Notes under the pieces: model-generated
Database searches by the model: none
Seen by the model: the letters and a program-made list of their open reading frames with translations, nothing else
What the model was told of the DNA's origin: nothing
Part shown: positions 1-43,286 of the stretch, piece by piece
How positions within the stretch are numbered: the stretch's first letter is position 1
Layout of the letters: every line of letters begins with the position of its first letter
Program-made: the position numbers and the translations under genes
Source: Papio anubis
Lineage: Eukaryota > Chordata > Mammalia > Primates > Cercopithecidae
DNA: 64,000 bases
Assembly: GCF_008728515.1 (NCBI RefSeq)
Contig: NC_044995.1
Location: 41,703,576 to 41,767,575 of the forward strand
Reading direction: 5' to 3'

Positions 1-575
1 TAGTAGAGATGGGGATTTACCATGTTGGCCAGGCTGGTCTCTAACTCCTGACCTCAAACAATCCACCTGCCTCAGCCTCCAAAGGTGCTGGGATTACATG
101 TGTGAGGCACCACACCCGGCCTGTTTTTTTGAGACAGGACCTTGTTCTGTTTCCCAGGCTAGAGTGCAGGAGTGCAGTGGTGCTATCATAGCTCACTGTA
201 GTCTCCTGGGCTCAAGTGATCCTCCCACCTCATCCTCCCAAGTAGCTGGCACTATAGGCATGCACTACTTTTTAAATTTATTTTTTGTAGGCCAGCTGTG
301 GTGGCTCACACCTATAATCCCAGCATTTTGGGAGGCTGAGGTGGGCGGATCACCTGAGGTCAGGAGTTCGAAATCAGTCTGACTATATGGTGAAACCCCG
401 CCTCTACTAAAAATACAAAATTAGCTGGTATGGTGGTGCATGCCTATAATCCCAGCTACTAGGGAGACTGAGGCAGGAGAATCGTTTGAACCCGAGAGGC
501 AGAGGTTGCAGTGAGCCAAGATCACACCATTGCACTCTAGCCTGGGCAACAAGAATGAAACTCTGTCTCTCTCTC
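1..575. mobile_element. Alu fragments in the leftmost DNMT1 intron
   Basis: 1-122 is the end of a minus-strand Alu. 123-285 is a second minus-strand partial. 291-575 is a nearly complete plus-strand Alu whose tail runs into the GATA array. Confidence 0.85.
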
Positions 576-613
<38 letters not shown>

Positions 614-640
614 GCAACAGGAGTGAAACTCTGCCTCTCT

Positions 641-675
<35 letters not shown>

Positions 676-758
676 GCAACAAGAGTGAAACTGTCTCTCA
701 GATAGATAGGTAGGTAGGTAGGTAGATAGATGAGTGAGCCTGGGCAACAAGAGTGAAA

Positions 759-762
<4 letters not shown>
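543..762 (+). repeat. Higher-order tandem repeat: Alu 3' end plus (GATA)n, about 3.5 copies
   Basis: The Alu tail phrase GGCAACAAGAGTGAAACT followed by a CTCTCT run and then GATA (or GGTA) units recurs at about 546, 614, 675 and 741. The units are roughly 60-66 bp and differ in GATA count and base changes (GGTA run at 707-722). Confidence 0.85.
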
Positions 763-791
<29 letters not shown>

Positions 792-798
792 GAGTTTC

Positions 799-827
<29 letters not shown>
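763..827. repeat. Perfect 31-bp (TC)n/(GA)n inverted repeat with 3-nt spacer
   Basis: Left arm 763-793 is A(TC)14GA. Spacer GTT is 794-796. Right arm 797-827 is TC(GA)14T, the exact reverse complement of the left arm. It directly abuts the GATA array and a minus-strand Alu fragment. Confidence 0.95.
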
Positions 828-831
<4 letters not shown>

Positions 832-950
832 GTAGAGACAGGGTCTCACTGTGTTACCCAGGCTAGCCTCGAATTCCTGGCCTCAAGCAACCTCCTGCCT
901 TAGCCTCCCAAAGTGCTGGACTTACAGGCACATGCCACTGCACACAGCCT
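828..950 (-). mobile_element. Minus-strand Alu fragment
   Basis: Half an Alu in minus orientation (GTAGAGACAGGGTCTCACTG to ACACAGCCT). Confidence 0.8.
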
Positions 951-1130
951 GTAAATAAAGTTTTATTGGAGCAGAGCCATACTTTTTCATTTACATTTTG
1001 CCTGTGGGTGCTTTTGTGCTACCATGGCAGAGATGATCATCCTGACACAGACCACGTGGTCAGCAAAGCTGAAAATACTGATCCTCTGGCTCTGACAAAA
1101 ACAGTTTGCGAAGCCCTGGTGTAGGAGGTT
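951..1130. mobile_element. Old interspersed repeat, family uncertain (DNA-transposon-like)
   Basis: GTAAATAAAGTTTTATTGGAGCAGAGCCATA through AGTTTGCGAAGCCCTGGTGT resembles a common mammalian dispersed repeat that I remember but cannot assign confidently. 1131-1348 is unique intron without a recognisable exon. Confidence 0.45.
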
Positions 1131-1348
1131 GTTTAGTGCCCTCTTGTTAGTTTCAGGTGGGGAATTAAGGGAGGGAAAGTGAAGCCTTGTGTCTACCAGG
1201 TAGATCTGCCCAGGCCTGCCTGTCTTCCAGCTCCACAGTGAGGATCCCTAACCTGTAACTTTGGTGTTTGCATTTTATCTCACTCTGGCTCAGAAACTAA
1301 TTTTTTTCCCCTCTTTCTCTCTCTACCTCCCCCCTGTTTTTCTCTCAG

Positions 1349-32497
<31,149 letters not shown>

Positions 32498-32820
32498 TTC
32501 TGCCCTCCCGTCACCCCTGTTTCTGGCACCAGGAATCCCCAACATGCACTGATGTTGTGTTTTTAACATGTCAATCTGTCCGTTCACATGTGTGGTACAT
32601 GGTGTTTGTGGCCTTGGCTGACATGAAGCTGTTGTGTGAGGTTCGCTTATCAACTAATGATTTAGTGATCAAATTGTGCAGTACTTTGTGCATTCTGGAT
32701 TTTAAAAGTTTTTTATTATGCATTATATCAAATCTGCCACTGTATGAGTGGAAATTAAGACTTTATGTAGTTTTTATATGTTGTAATATTTCTTCAAATA
32801 AATCTCTCCTATAAACCACC
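32498..32820 (+). other. DNMT1: DNMT1 3' UTR with poly(A) signal
   Basis: About 320 nt of repeat-free, AT-rich sequence follow the TAG stop. A canonical AATAAA lies at 32797-32802, so cleavage is expected near 32815-32825. No other AATAAA lies between the stop and this point. Confidence 0.85.
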
Positions 32821-33264
32821 CTGGGTGGGGACTCGTGATTTGCACGGGGCTTCTGGCTGAGGCCAGACAGGAACAAGCTCCTCCACACTGAAGACGACCC
32901 ACATGGAGTTTGAAGCTAGCACATGTTTGAAGCTAGACACTCCGTGTGTCTGTTTGTTCAGAACTGAGTCACATGAGTTGATCCCCATGACATGCAAATG
33001 GAACTTGCTAGTGTAGCTTCCAGGAAAGCCTTTTGACGGAAGTCTTGGCTAGCCTTCCCCATGGCTGGTAGCCCTTCTTTGGTCTGGAGTAGGTTGTGAT
33101 GCCTGGCAGTAGAGCAGCCATCCTGTGACCATGAGGCAGAGCTCTGTGCAGCGACTGGTGGAACAAGGAGAGAGAAGTCACCACTGAGCTGCCCTTGGAG
33201 CTCCGGCCTCCCTATCCCGAAGCAAAACCCCTTCTTTAGTTGGGTTTTTTTCTTTTCAAAGGTT
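32821..33264. other. Unique intergenic sequence downstream of DNMT1
   Basis: No repeat or gene recognised. Confidence 0.6.
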
Positions 33265-33575
33265 TTTTTTTCTTTTTTCTTTTTTTTTTTTTTGAGACAG
33301 GGTCTTGCTCTGTTGCTCAGACTGTAGTGTAGTGGGGCAGTCTTGGTTCAGCGTAACCTCTGCCTCCTGGATTCAAGAAATTGTCTTGCCTCAGCCTCCT
33401 GAGTAGCTGGGGTTGCAGCCGCCCATCACCACGCCCAGCTAATTTTTGTACTTTTAGTAGAGATGATGTTTCACCATGTTGGCCAGGCTGGTCTTGAAAT
33501 CCTGATATGATCCGCCCACCTGGGCCTCCTAAAGTGCTGTGTTACAGGTGTGACCCACTGCACCCAGCCTCCCAT

Positions 33576-33611
<36 letters not shown>

Positions 33612-36310
33612 GAGACGGAGTCTTGCTCTGTCGCCCAGGCTGGAGTGCAGTGGCCAGATCTTGGCTCACTGCAAGCTCTGCCTCCCGGGTTCACGCCATT
33701 CTCCTGCCTCAGCCTCCCGAGTAGCTGGGACTACAGGCGCCCACCACCACGCCTGGCTAATTTTTTTGTATTTTCAGTAGAGACGGGGTTTCACCATGTT
33801 AGCCATGATGGTCTCGATCTCCTGACCTCGTGATCCACCAGCCTCGGCCTCCCAAAGTGCTGGGATTATAGGCATGAGCCACCGCGCCTGGCAGCTTTTT
33901 TTTTTTTTTTTTTTTTTGAGACAGTTTCATTCTTGTTACCTAGGCTGGAGTGCGGTGGCACGATCTCTGCTCACTGCAACCTCCACCTCCCAGGTTCATG
34001 ATTCTCCTGCCTCAGCCTCCCAAGTAGCTGGGGTTACAGGTGTGCGCCACCACACCCAGCTAATTTTATATTTTTGGTAGAGATAGGATTTCTCCATGTT
34101 GGTCAGGGTGATCTCAAACTCCCGACCTCAGGTGATCTGCCTGCCTCGGCCTCCCAAAGTGCTGTGATTGTAGGTGTGAGCCACCGTGCCTGGCCAGCAT
34201 TTTTTAATAGTGACATAACACTTCTGTGTGTCCAGTGGCCACTGGAAGTACCCCTTCTCTGTGGTGGCCACATGACCGTCTTTGCTGGGAGATCCCCGGG
34301 CGTTTGGGATGACTGCCCCTGCTCAGTCATCCTGGTTCGTGTCTGTGCCATACAGAGACCTCCCAGTTTTAGGAAGTCAATTTATTTATATTTGTCATTC
34401 TTAGTTTTTTGTAGCCTGTTTATTTTTGAGATGGATTCTCACTCTGTCGCCCAGGCTGGAGTGCAGTGGCATGATCTCGGCTCACTGCAACCTCCACCTC
34501 CCGGGTTTAACCCTCCTTCCTCAGCCTCCCAAGTAGCGAGGATTGAGTAGCTGGGATTACAGGCGCCTGCCACCACATCCGACTAATTTTTGTTAATTTA
34601 GTAGAGACAGGGTTTTGCTATGTTGGCCAGGCTAGTCTCAAACTCCTAACCTCAAGTGATCCTCCCGCCTTGGCCTCCCAAAGTGCTGGCATTACAAGCA
34701 TAAGCCACCACACCCGGCCTTTGTAGCCTATTTAGAAATGCCTTCCCTCCCTCCACCAAGAGATCTTAAACATGTATCTTCTTCCACATTTCTGACATTC
34801 CCATTTTAACACATGAATCACTTTTGTAAGGACTAAAAATGGGAATCTCAGCTTATTTTTTGAATAAGACTGATAGCAAATGCACACAGCAAAGTACAAC
34901 AGCTCAGCCTGACATATGGTAAAGTTCCCCCATCCAAGATTTTTTTTTAATATACTTTCTGCTGCTATTTTGAGCTAAAAAAAAAAATCATTTTAAAGTA
35001 TATAATGAGTATAATGAGTTTTCTTTTTCTGGATTCCGAGGCACCTTGAGCAAGACAACCGAATCCTTGTTTTCTCACAAGGTCACACTATGCATTTTGC
35101 CCATGTACCTATGATCTTTTATTTTCTTTTTTTTTTTTTTTTTTTGAGACAGAGTCTCGCTCTGTCACCCAGGCTGGAGTGCAGTGGCCGGATCTCAGCT
35201 CACTGCAAGCTCTGCCTCCCGGGTTCATGCCATTCTCCTGCCTCAGCCTCTCGAGTAGCTGGGACTACAGGTGCCTGCCACCTCGCCCGGCTAATTTTTT
35301 TTTGTATTTTTTAGAAGAGACGGGGTTTCACCGTGTTAGCCAGGATGGTCTCGATCTCCTGACCTCGTGATCCGCCCATCTCGGCCTCCCAAAGTGCTGG
35401 GATTACAGGCGTGAGCCACCGCGCCTGGCCTATTTTCTATTTTTTTGAGACAGGATCTCGGTCTGTCACCCAGGCTGGAGTGCAGTGGCCTGATCTCGGC
35501 GCATGGCAACCTCCACCTCCTGGGTTCAAGTGATCCCCTGCTTCCATGTAACTGGGACTACAGGAGTATATCATCACATGTGGCTAATTTTTTGTTTGTT
35601 TTTTTAAGATGGAGTTTCACTCTTGTTGCCCAGGCTGGAGTGCAATGGCACAATCTCAGCTCACTGCAGCCTCTACCTCCCAGGTTCATGGATCCTCCTG
35701 CCCCAGCCTCCCAAGTAGCTGGGATTAAAGGCATGTGCCCAGCTAATTTTTGTATTTTTGGTAGAGACAGAGTTTCACCATGTTGCCCATGACCTCAAGT
35801 GATCTCAAGTGATCAGCCCACCTCAGCCTCCCAAAGTGTCAGGATTACAGGCGTGAGCCACCACACCAGGCCTAATTTTTGCTTTTGTAGAGATGCAGTC
35901 TCACTGTGTTGCCCAGGCTGGTCTCAAACTCCTGGCCTCAAGCGATCCTCCCACTTGGCCTCCTAAAGTGCTAGATTACAGGTATGTGCCACCATACCCA
36001 GCCAATAGTGTCTTTTTTTTTTTTTTTTTTAATGAGACGGAGTTTTGGTCTTGTTGCCCAGGCTGGAATGCAATGGCATGATCTTGGCTCACTGCAACCT
36101 CCGCCTCCTGGGTTCAAGTGATTCTCCTGCCTCAGCCTCCCGAGTAGCTGAGATTACAGGCGCCTACCACCACGCCCAGCTAATTTTCATATTTTAGTAG
36201 AGACGGGGTTTCACCATGTTGGCCAGGCTGGTCTTGAACCCCTGACCTCAGGTGATCCACCCACCTTGGCCTCTAAAAGTGTTGGGATTACAGGCGTGAG
36301 CCACCGCGCC
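33265..36310 (-). mobile_element. Array of minus-strand Alus downstream of DNMT1
   Basis: Elements at about 33265-33569, 33577-33895, 33897-34195, 34415-34718, 35128-35430, 35438-35590, 35604-35875, 35876-36005 (half) and 36013-36310, all in the same orientation. The only sizeable unique gap is 34719-35125. Confidence 0.8.
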
Positions 36311-36339
36311 CTATGATAGTGTCTATTAAGACTGCCTTT

Positions 36340-36830
36340 ACAAAACTTAGTGGGACATGGTGGCACATGCCTGTAGTCCCAGTTACTCAGGAGAATGAAG
36401 CAGGAGAATCGCTTGAGCCCAGGAGGTGGAGTTTGCAGTAGCAATCTCGGCTTACTGCAACCGAGATTGTGCCATTGCACTCCAGCCTGGGTAACACAGC
36501 GACACCCTGTCTCAAAAATAAACTGCTTTGGGCCAGGTGCGGTGGCTCACGCCTGTAATTCCAGCACTTTGGGAGGCCCAGGCAGGTGGATCACCTGAGG
36601 TCAGGAGTTCAAGACCACCCTGGCCAATAGGGTGAAACCCCATCTCTAGTATAGATACAAAAATCAACTAGGCATGGTGGAATATGCCTGTAATCCCAGC
36701 TACTCGGGAGATTGAGGCAGAATCACTTGAACCTGGGAGGCGGTGGCTGCAGTGAGCCACGATCACACCACTACACTCCAGCCTGGGCGACAAAGTGAGA
36801 CTGTCTCAAAAAAAAAAAAACAAAAAAAAA
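36340..36830 (+). mobile_element. Two plus-strand Alus
   Basis: 36340-36520 lacks the 5' half. 36528-36830 is complete with a CAA-interrupted A tail. Confidence 0.8.
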
Positions 36831-36837
36831 AACTGTC

Positions 36838-37194
36838 TCGCACCTCGAAGGTTGTCTTACCTAGGAATCTCGCTTGTTCCTCTGTTTTTGAAAATTGGGG
36901 TAGAATATAAAATATGCAACTCCTAAATGTTCAGCTTAAATTTCGAGAAGTGAATATAGCACTGTAGACTACGTCCTTATCGAGATAGAGAATGTCTCTG
37001 TCACCTCAGGTCACCTCGTACCTCTTCCCACTTGATCTTCCCCTTCCCGGTCCCTGGGCAGCCTCCCATCCAGTTTTGTCTCCACAGATGACATTTGCCT
37101 GTTCAGGCCAGCATGAGCTCTTGTGTTTGGGATCTTTCAGCATAAATGCCTTTGGGATTCATCCATGCCATTAATATGTGTATCAGTTTTGTCC
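36838..37194 (+). mobile_element. Probable old L1 3' fragment
   Basis: TTTGGGATCTTTCAGCATAAATG and GGGATTCATCCATGCC resemble the remembered 3' untranslated part of old L1 elements. The evidence is weak. Confidence 0.4.
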
Positions 37195-37220
37195 ATATAT
37201 ATATATATATATATATATAT
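37195..37220. repeat. (AT)13 microsatellite
   Basis: A pure AT run abutting a minus-strand Alu. Confidence 0.95.
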
Positions 37221-38018
37221 TTTAGAGGCAGGATCTTGCTCTGTTGCCCAGGCTGGAGTGCAGTGATGCTCTACTGCAGCCTTGATCTCCTGGGCTCAAG
37301 TGATCCTCCTGCCTCAGCCTCCTGAGTAGCTGGAGCTATAGGCGCATGCCACCATGCCCAGCTAAGTTTTACATTTTTTTTATGGAGATGGGGTCTCACT
37401 GTGTTGCTCAGGGTGGTCTAAAACTCCTGGCCTCACGTGATCCTCCCACCTCAGCTTCTGTAGTAGCTGGGACCACAGGTATGTGCCGCCACATTATTAT
37501 TTATTTATTTATTTATTTTATTTCTAATTATTATTTATTATTATAAATATATTATTATTTATTAATTATTATTTATTTATTTATTTTATTTCTTTATTTT
37601 TGAGACAGAGTCTCACTCTGTCTCCAGGCTGGAGTGCAGTGGTGCGATCTCGGCTCACTGCAACCTCTGCCTCCTGGGTTCAAGCTATTCTCATGCCTCA
37701 GCCTCCCGAGTAGCTGGGATTACAGGCCCGCCACCAGGCCCGGCTAATTTTTATGTTTTTAGTAGAGACGGGGTTTCCCCATGTTGGCCAGGCTGGTCTC
37801 GATCTCCTGGTCTCAAGTGATCTGCCTGCCTCAGCCTTCCAAAGTGCTTGGATTACAGACACGAGCTACCGTGCCCGGCAGCTGATTTTTATATTTTCTG
37901 TAGAGACGGGGTCTCGCTTTGTTGCCCAGGCTGGTCTCACACTCCTGGGCTCAAGCGATCTGCCTGCCTTGGCGTCCCCAAATGCTGGGATTATAGGCAT
38001 TAGCCACTGCGCCTGGAC
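37221..38018 (-). mobile_element. Minus-strand Alus with an AT-rich (ATTT/ATT)n interlude
   Basis: Alu pieces lie at 37221-37490, 37595-37875 and 37878-38018. Between the first two, 37490-37600 is an (ATTT)n/(ATT)n tract. Confidence 0.75.
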
Positions 38019-38221
38019 AAGAATATAATATATTAACTATACTCACTATGTTATACAATAAGTATCTTAGAATGCCTTTATTTGAACTTTTTTTCTTTAT
38101 ATTGTTTGGAAACAACTACAGTCTCAAGAGCAGTAGATTGAATTGTGATGCAGGTCAGCCCTCCATATCCAAGGATTCCACCTCTGCCATTCAACCAACC
38201 ACGGATTTAAAATATCCAGTA

Positions 38222-39275
38222 AGGCCGGGCGCGGTGGCTCAAGCCTGTAATCCCAGCACTTTGGGAGGCCGAGATGGGTGGATCACGCAGGTCAGAGATC
38301 GACCATCCGCATGCTAACACGTGTGAAACCCCATCTCTACTAGTAAAAATACAAAAACTGCAGGTGGCGTGGTGCCTGTAGTCCCAGCTACCGAGGCTGA
38401 GGCAGGAGAATGGCGCGGAACTCCGGGAGGCGCGGAGCTTGCAGTGAGCCGGTAGATCCGCCACTGCACTCCAGCCTGGGCGACAGAGCGAGACTCCGTC
38501 TCAAAAAAAAAAAATAAATAAATAAAATAAAATAAAATATCCAGAAAAAGTCCATAAAGTTCCAAAAAGCGAAACTTGTATTTGCTGCTCATGAAGTGCT
38601 ACATGGAATCCATAAGAAGAAAGCAATGTGTAGACATTATGTCAGGTATTACAAGTAATCTAGAGATGATATAAAGTACATAAGAGAGGCTGGGTGCAGT
38701 GGCTCACGCCTGTAATCCCAGCACTTTGGGAGGCCAAGGCAGGAGGAACACTGGAGGCCAGAGTTCAAGACCAGCCTGGCCAACATGGCGAAACACCCTC
38801 TCTACAAAAAATACAAAAATGTGCTGAGCATGGTGGCACACACCTGTAGTCCCAGCTACTCCAGAGGCTGCGATGGAAGGATCACTTGAGCCCAGCAGGT
38901 GGAGGTTACATTGAGCTGAGATTGCGCTAGCCTGGGTGACAAAGCAAGACTCTGTCAAAAAGTAATGTACAGGCCGGGCGCGGTGGCTCAAGCCTGTAAT
39001 CCCAGCACTTTGGGAGGCCGAGACGGGCGGATCACGAGGTCAGGAGATCGAGACCATCCTGGTTAATATGGTGAAACCCCGTCTCTACTAAAAAGTACAA
39101 AAAAAAAACTAGCCGGGCAAGGTGGCGGGCGCCTGTAGTCCCAGCTACTTGGGAGGCTGAGGCAGGAGAATGGCGTGAACCCGGGAGGCAGAGCTTGTAG
39201 TGAGCTGAGATCTGGCCACTGCACTCCAGCCTGGGCGATAGAGCGAAACTCCGTCTCAAAAAAAAAAAAAAAATA
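38222..39275 (+). mobile_element. Three plus-strand Alus, the first indel-disrupted
   Basis: 38222-38510 is a young Alu with many small gaps and insertions. 38688-38965 is older. 38971-39272 is a well preserved young copy (GCCTGTAGTCCCAGCTACTT, GGCGTGAACCCGGG). Confidence 0.8.
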
Positions 39276-39339
39276 ATGTACACAGGGGAATGTGTGTAGT
39301 GTATATGCAAATACTATGCCATTTTATTTTATTTTATTT

Positions 39340-39632
39340 TATATTTGAGACAGAGTCTCACTCTGTCGCCCAGGCTGGAATACAGTAGCACAATTTCGGC
39401 TCACTGCAACCTCTGCTTCCCGGGGTCAAGCGATTCTTCTGCCTCAGCCTCCCAAGTAACTGAGATTACAGGCATGCGCCACCACACCCGGCTAATTTTT
39501 TTGTATTTTTAGTAGAGACGGGGTTTCGCCATGTTGGTCAGGGTGGTCTTGAACTCCTGGCCTCAAATGATCCACCCGTCTTGGCCTCCCAAAGTGCTGG
39601 AACTACAGGTGTGAGCCACCACGCCCAGCCTA
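39340..39632 (-). mobile_element. Minus-strand Alu
   Basis: A complete Alu preceded by an (ATTTT)n run. Confidence 0.85.
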
Positions 39633-39719
39633 TGCTATTTTCTATCAGGGATTTGAGCACATTCTGATTTTGGTACCACATGGGATCCTAGAACCAGTCC
39701 CCTGGGGATACTGAGAGAT

Positions 39720-40457
39720 GGCTGGACGTAGATTTGTATACATATGTGTATCCACATATAGTCTACTTTTCTAGGAGTTGAATGACTGGGTTGAAACTTT
39801 AGAACTGGCACATCTGCTAAAAATCGAGCAGGTGTTTTATAGGGATTGCATTAACTTTGCAGACTTCTGGAAGAATTGACATGTTAATGACAAGCCTTCC
39901 TTTTTTTTTTTTTTTTTTTTTTTTGAGACGGAATCTCGCTCTGTCGCCCAGGTTGGAGTGTAGTGGCATGATCTCCACTCACTGTAAGCTCCGCCGCCTC
40001 CCAGGTTCATGCCATTCTCCTGCCTCAGCCTCCCTAGAAGCTGGGACTACAGGCACCCGCCACCACACCCGGCTAATTTTTTTGTATTTTTAGTAGAGAC
40101 AGGGTTTCACCGTGTTCGCCAGAATGGTCTCGATCTCCTGACCTCGTGATCCGCCCGCCTTGGCCTCCCAAAGTGCTGGGATTACAGGCGTGAGCCACCG
40201 CGCCCGGCCAAGCCTTCCTTTCTAAGAACAGGGTTTGTCCTGTTTGTTCAGGAATTCCTTTGTGTCCACAGCTTTTCATCCAGATCTTGCAGACTTCATA
40301 ACTGGATTCCTAAGTATTTAGTCCCTTCATTACTAATATAAACGGGGATGTTTTCTTGTTTTCTAAACTGTGGTCCTTTGCCTATGGAGAGATGCTCCAT
40401 TTGTATTGGCTGTGATTTTGTAAATTGGTTTTTGAACCTAACCAACTTGTTGAATTC
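39720..40457 (-). mobile_element. Old L1 ORF2 3' fragment (antisense) interrupted by a young Alu
   Basis: GGAAGAATTGACATGTTAATGAC, GATTCCTAAGTATTTAGTCC and CCAACTTGTTGAATTCC read like reverse-complemented L1 ORF2. A minus-strand young Alu at about 39898-40208 splits it, with the target word AAGCCTTCCTTT on both sides. Confidence 0.65.
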
Positions 40458-42850
40458 CTTTTTTTTTTGGAGATGGAGTCTCGCTCTGTCACCCAGTGCA
40501 GTGGCGTGATCTCTGCTCACTGCAACCTCCACCTTCAGGTTCAAGGGATTCTCCTGCCTCAGCCTTCTGAGTAGCTGGGATTACAGGCATAGGCCATCAC
40601 GCCCAGCGAATTTTTGTATTTTTAGTAGAGAAGGGGTTTCACCATGTTGGCCAGGCTGGTCTCCAACTCCTGACCTCAGGTGATCCGCCCACCTCAGCCT
40701 CCCAAAGTGCTGGGATTACAGGTGTGAGCCATCACACCTGGCCTGAATTTCCTTGTTTTTAATCCCACTTTTTCAGTTGTCACAGTCTGAAGTATACAAT
40801 CCTTCACCAAAGACAACTTGAGGATGTACTTTGGTGTAAGAATTAGAAGCCATTGTCTTGTCTTTTGAGAGACAGGGTCTTATTCTTTCACCCAGACTGG
40901 ACTGCAGTGATGCGATCATAGCTCACTGCAGCCTCGAACTCCTTGGCTCCAGAGATCCTCCCCGCTCAGTCTCTGGAGTAGCTGGGACTACAGGTATGTA
41001 CCAGTATGCCTAACTCATTTTTATTTTTATTTTTAGTAAAGATGAGTTCTTGCCATGTTGCCCAGGCTGGTTTCAAACTCCTGGGCTCCAGTGATCTTCC
41101 CTCCTCAGCCTCCCAAAGTGCTGGGATTACAAGTGTAAGCCACCGTGCCTGGCTTCTTTTTTTTTTTCCTTTTAATGTATTATTATTTTTTGTAAAGATG
41201 GGGTCTTGCTGTATTGCCCAGGCTGGTCTCCAGTGATTTCCATTCTTGTAAGTATAAAGCAGATGTGGAAGCGCTGGGTCATTTGGTAGTTCTATTTTTA
41301 ATTTTTTGAGGAACCACCATACCATAGTTCATAGTGGAAGGCTGTTTTATTTTAATGAAATAAACATGTAAGGCACTGCTGACGTGCCCATCTACTTCCC
41401 TAGAAAAACCACAGTAAGGACATTGCCATGTCTCCTTTCTGCCCTATTTTTTGACTGTTACCACATCTGCATGTCCCATCAATGTAGTATTTCCTTCTTT
41501 TTATTTCTATTTACTTTTTTTTTTTTTTTTTTTTTGAGATGGAGTCTGTCACCCAGGCTGGAGTGCAGTGGTGCAATCTTGGTTCATTGCAACAGCAACC
41601 TCTGCCTCCTGGGTTCAAGTGATTCTCCTGCCTCAGCCTCCTGAATAACAGGCATGCACCACCACACCCAGCTGATTTTTTTTTTTTTGAAACAGAGTTA
41701 CCTTCTTGTTGCCCAGGCTGGAGTGCAATGGCAGGATCTCAGCTCACCATGTTGGCCAGGCTGGTCTCCAACTCCTGGCCATACCCAGCTGATTTTTGTA
41801 TTTTTAGTAGAGATGGGGTTTCATCATGTTGGCCAGGCTTGTCTCGAACTCTTGACCTCAAGTGATCCTCCCACTTCGACCTTCCAAAGTGCTGGGATTA
41901 CAGATGTGAGCCACCGCACATGGCCTATTTTTATTTCTTTTTAGAAAGAGTCTTGGCCGGGCATGGCGGCTCACGCCTATAATCCCAGCACTTTCGGAGG
42001 CCAAGGCAGGCAGATCACCTGAGTTTGGAGTTCAAGACTAGCCTGGCCAACATGGAGAAACCCTGTCTCTACTAAAAATACAAAATTAGATGGGCATGGT
42101 GGAGCATGCCTGTAATCCCAGCTACTAGGGAAGCTGAGGCAGAATAGCCTAAACCCGGGAGGTAGAGGTTGTGGTGAGCCGAGATCATGCCATTGCACTC
42201 CAGCCTGGACAACAAGAGCAAAACTCCATCTCCAAAAAAAAAAAAAAAAAGGAGTCTCTCTCCATCACCCAGGCTGGAGGATGTGGTACGATATCGGTTC
42301 ACGGCAACCTCCGCCTCTCGGGTTCAAGAGATTGTCATGCCTCAGCCTCCCGAGTAGCTGGGATTACAGATGCCTGCCACCACACCTGGCTAATTTTTGT
42401 ATTTTTAGTAGACATGGGGTTTCGCTATGTTGGCCAGGCTGGTCTCGAACTCCTGACCTCAGGGGATCTGCCTGTCTGGGTCTCCCAACGTGCTGGGATT
42501 ACAGACGTGATCCACTGCGCCCAGCAGAAATAGGGCCTTTAGAGAGAAAATTAAGGCCAAGCGCGGTGGCTCATGCCTTTAATCCCAGCATGTTGGGAGG
42601 CCGAGGCAGGCAGATCATGAGGTCAGGAGTTCAAGACCAGCCTTGCCAACTTGGTGAAACCCTGTCTCTACTAGAAATACAAACATTAGCTGGGTGTGGT
42701 GGCACATGCCTGTAGTCACAGCTACTCAGGAGGCTGAGGCAGGAGAATCACTGGAACCCAGGAGGCGGAGGTTGCCATTAGCTGAGATTGCACCACTGCA
42801 CTCCAGCCTGGGCTACAGAGTAAGACTTCACCTTAAAAAAACAATTTAAA
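40458..42850. mobile_element. Dense Alu block
   Basis: Minus-strand at 40458-40745, 40863-41155, 41170-41235 (piece), 41519-41670 and 41678-41935. Plus-strand at 41952-42245, minus at 42250-42530, plus at 42555-42850. 41240-41515 is a short non-Alu gap, possibly old L1. Confidence 0.75.
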
Positions 42851-42856
42851 AAAAAA

Positions 42857-43130
42857 AGAATTAAGTTTAAATGAGGTCATTAAGGTGGGCCCTAATCCAG
42901 TAAGACTGATGTCCTTAGAAGAAGAGATTGGGACATAGATACACACAGAGGAGGCCATGTGAGGACATACGGAGAAGGTGCCACCACCTCAGAAGAAACC
43001 AACCCTGCTGACACTGTGATCTTGGACTTCCAGCCTCCAGAATTGAGAAAATAAATGTGTGCTGTTTAAGCCCCCCAGTCTGTGGTATTTCGTCGTGGCA
43101 ATATGAGAGAAAGTAACTAATGTTAAGCTG
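42857..43130 (+). mobile_element. MaLR (MLT1-type) solo LTR, 3' half
   Basis: ATGAGGTCATTAAGGTGGGC, GAGGCCATGTGAGGACATA and GACTTCCAGCCTCCAGAATT, then an AATAAA and TCTGTGGTATTTCG, match the remembered 3' part of MLT1-type ERVL-MaLR LTRs. No internal retroviral sequence adjoins it. Confidence 0.7.
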
Positions 43131-43286
43131 GGTTTGCTCATTTCTGTTTTCTGGCATAACTTCACAAAGCCCCTGACTCTGGGACATGTCTGCACAGCTC
43201 TACAGAATGAGGCTTTGAAGACAAAACAGTATAGAGCACAGGGCACCCCATGTCTCTTGCCCAAATCACTATATTCCTTAAGTGAG

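Noticed and set aside
42857..43130. Intact endogenous retrovirus
   Set aside because: Only half of an ancient MaLR LTR is seen. There is no gag, pol or env-like coding sequence nearby.
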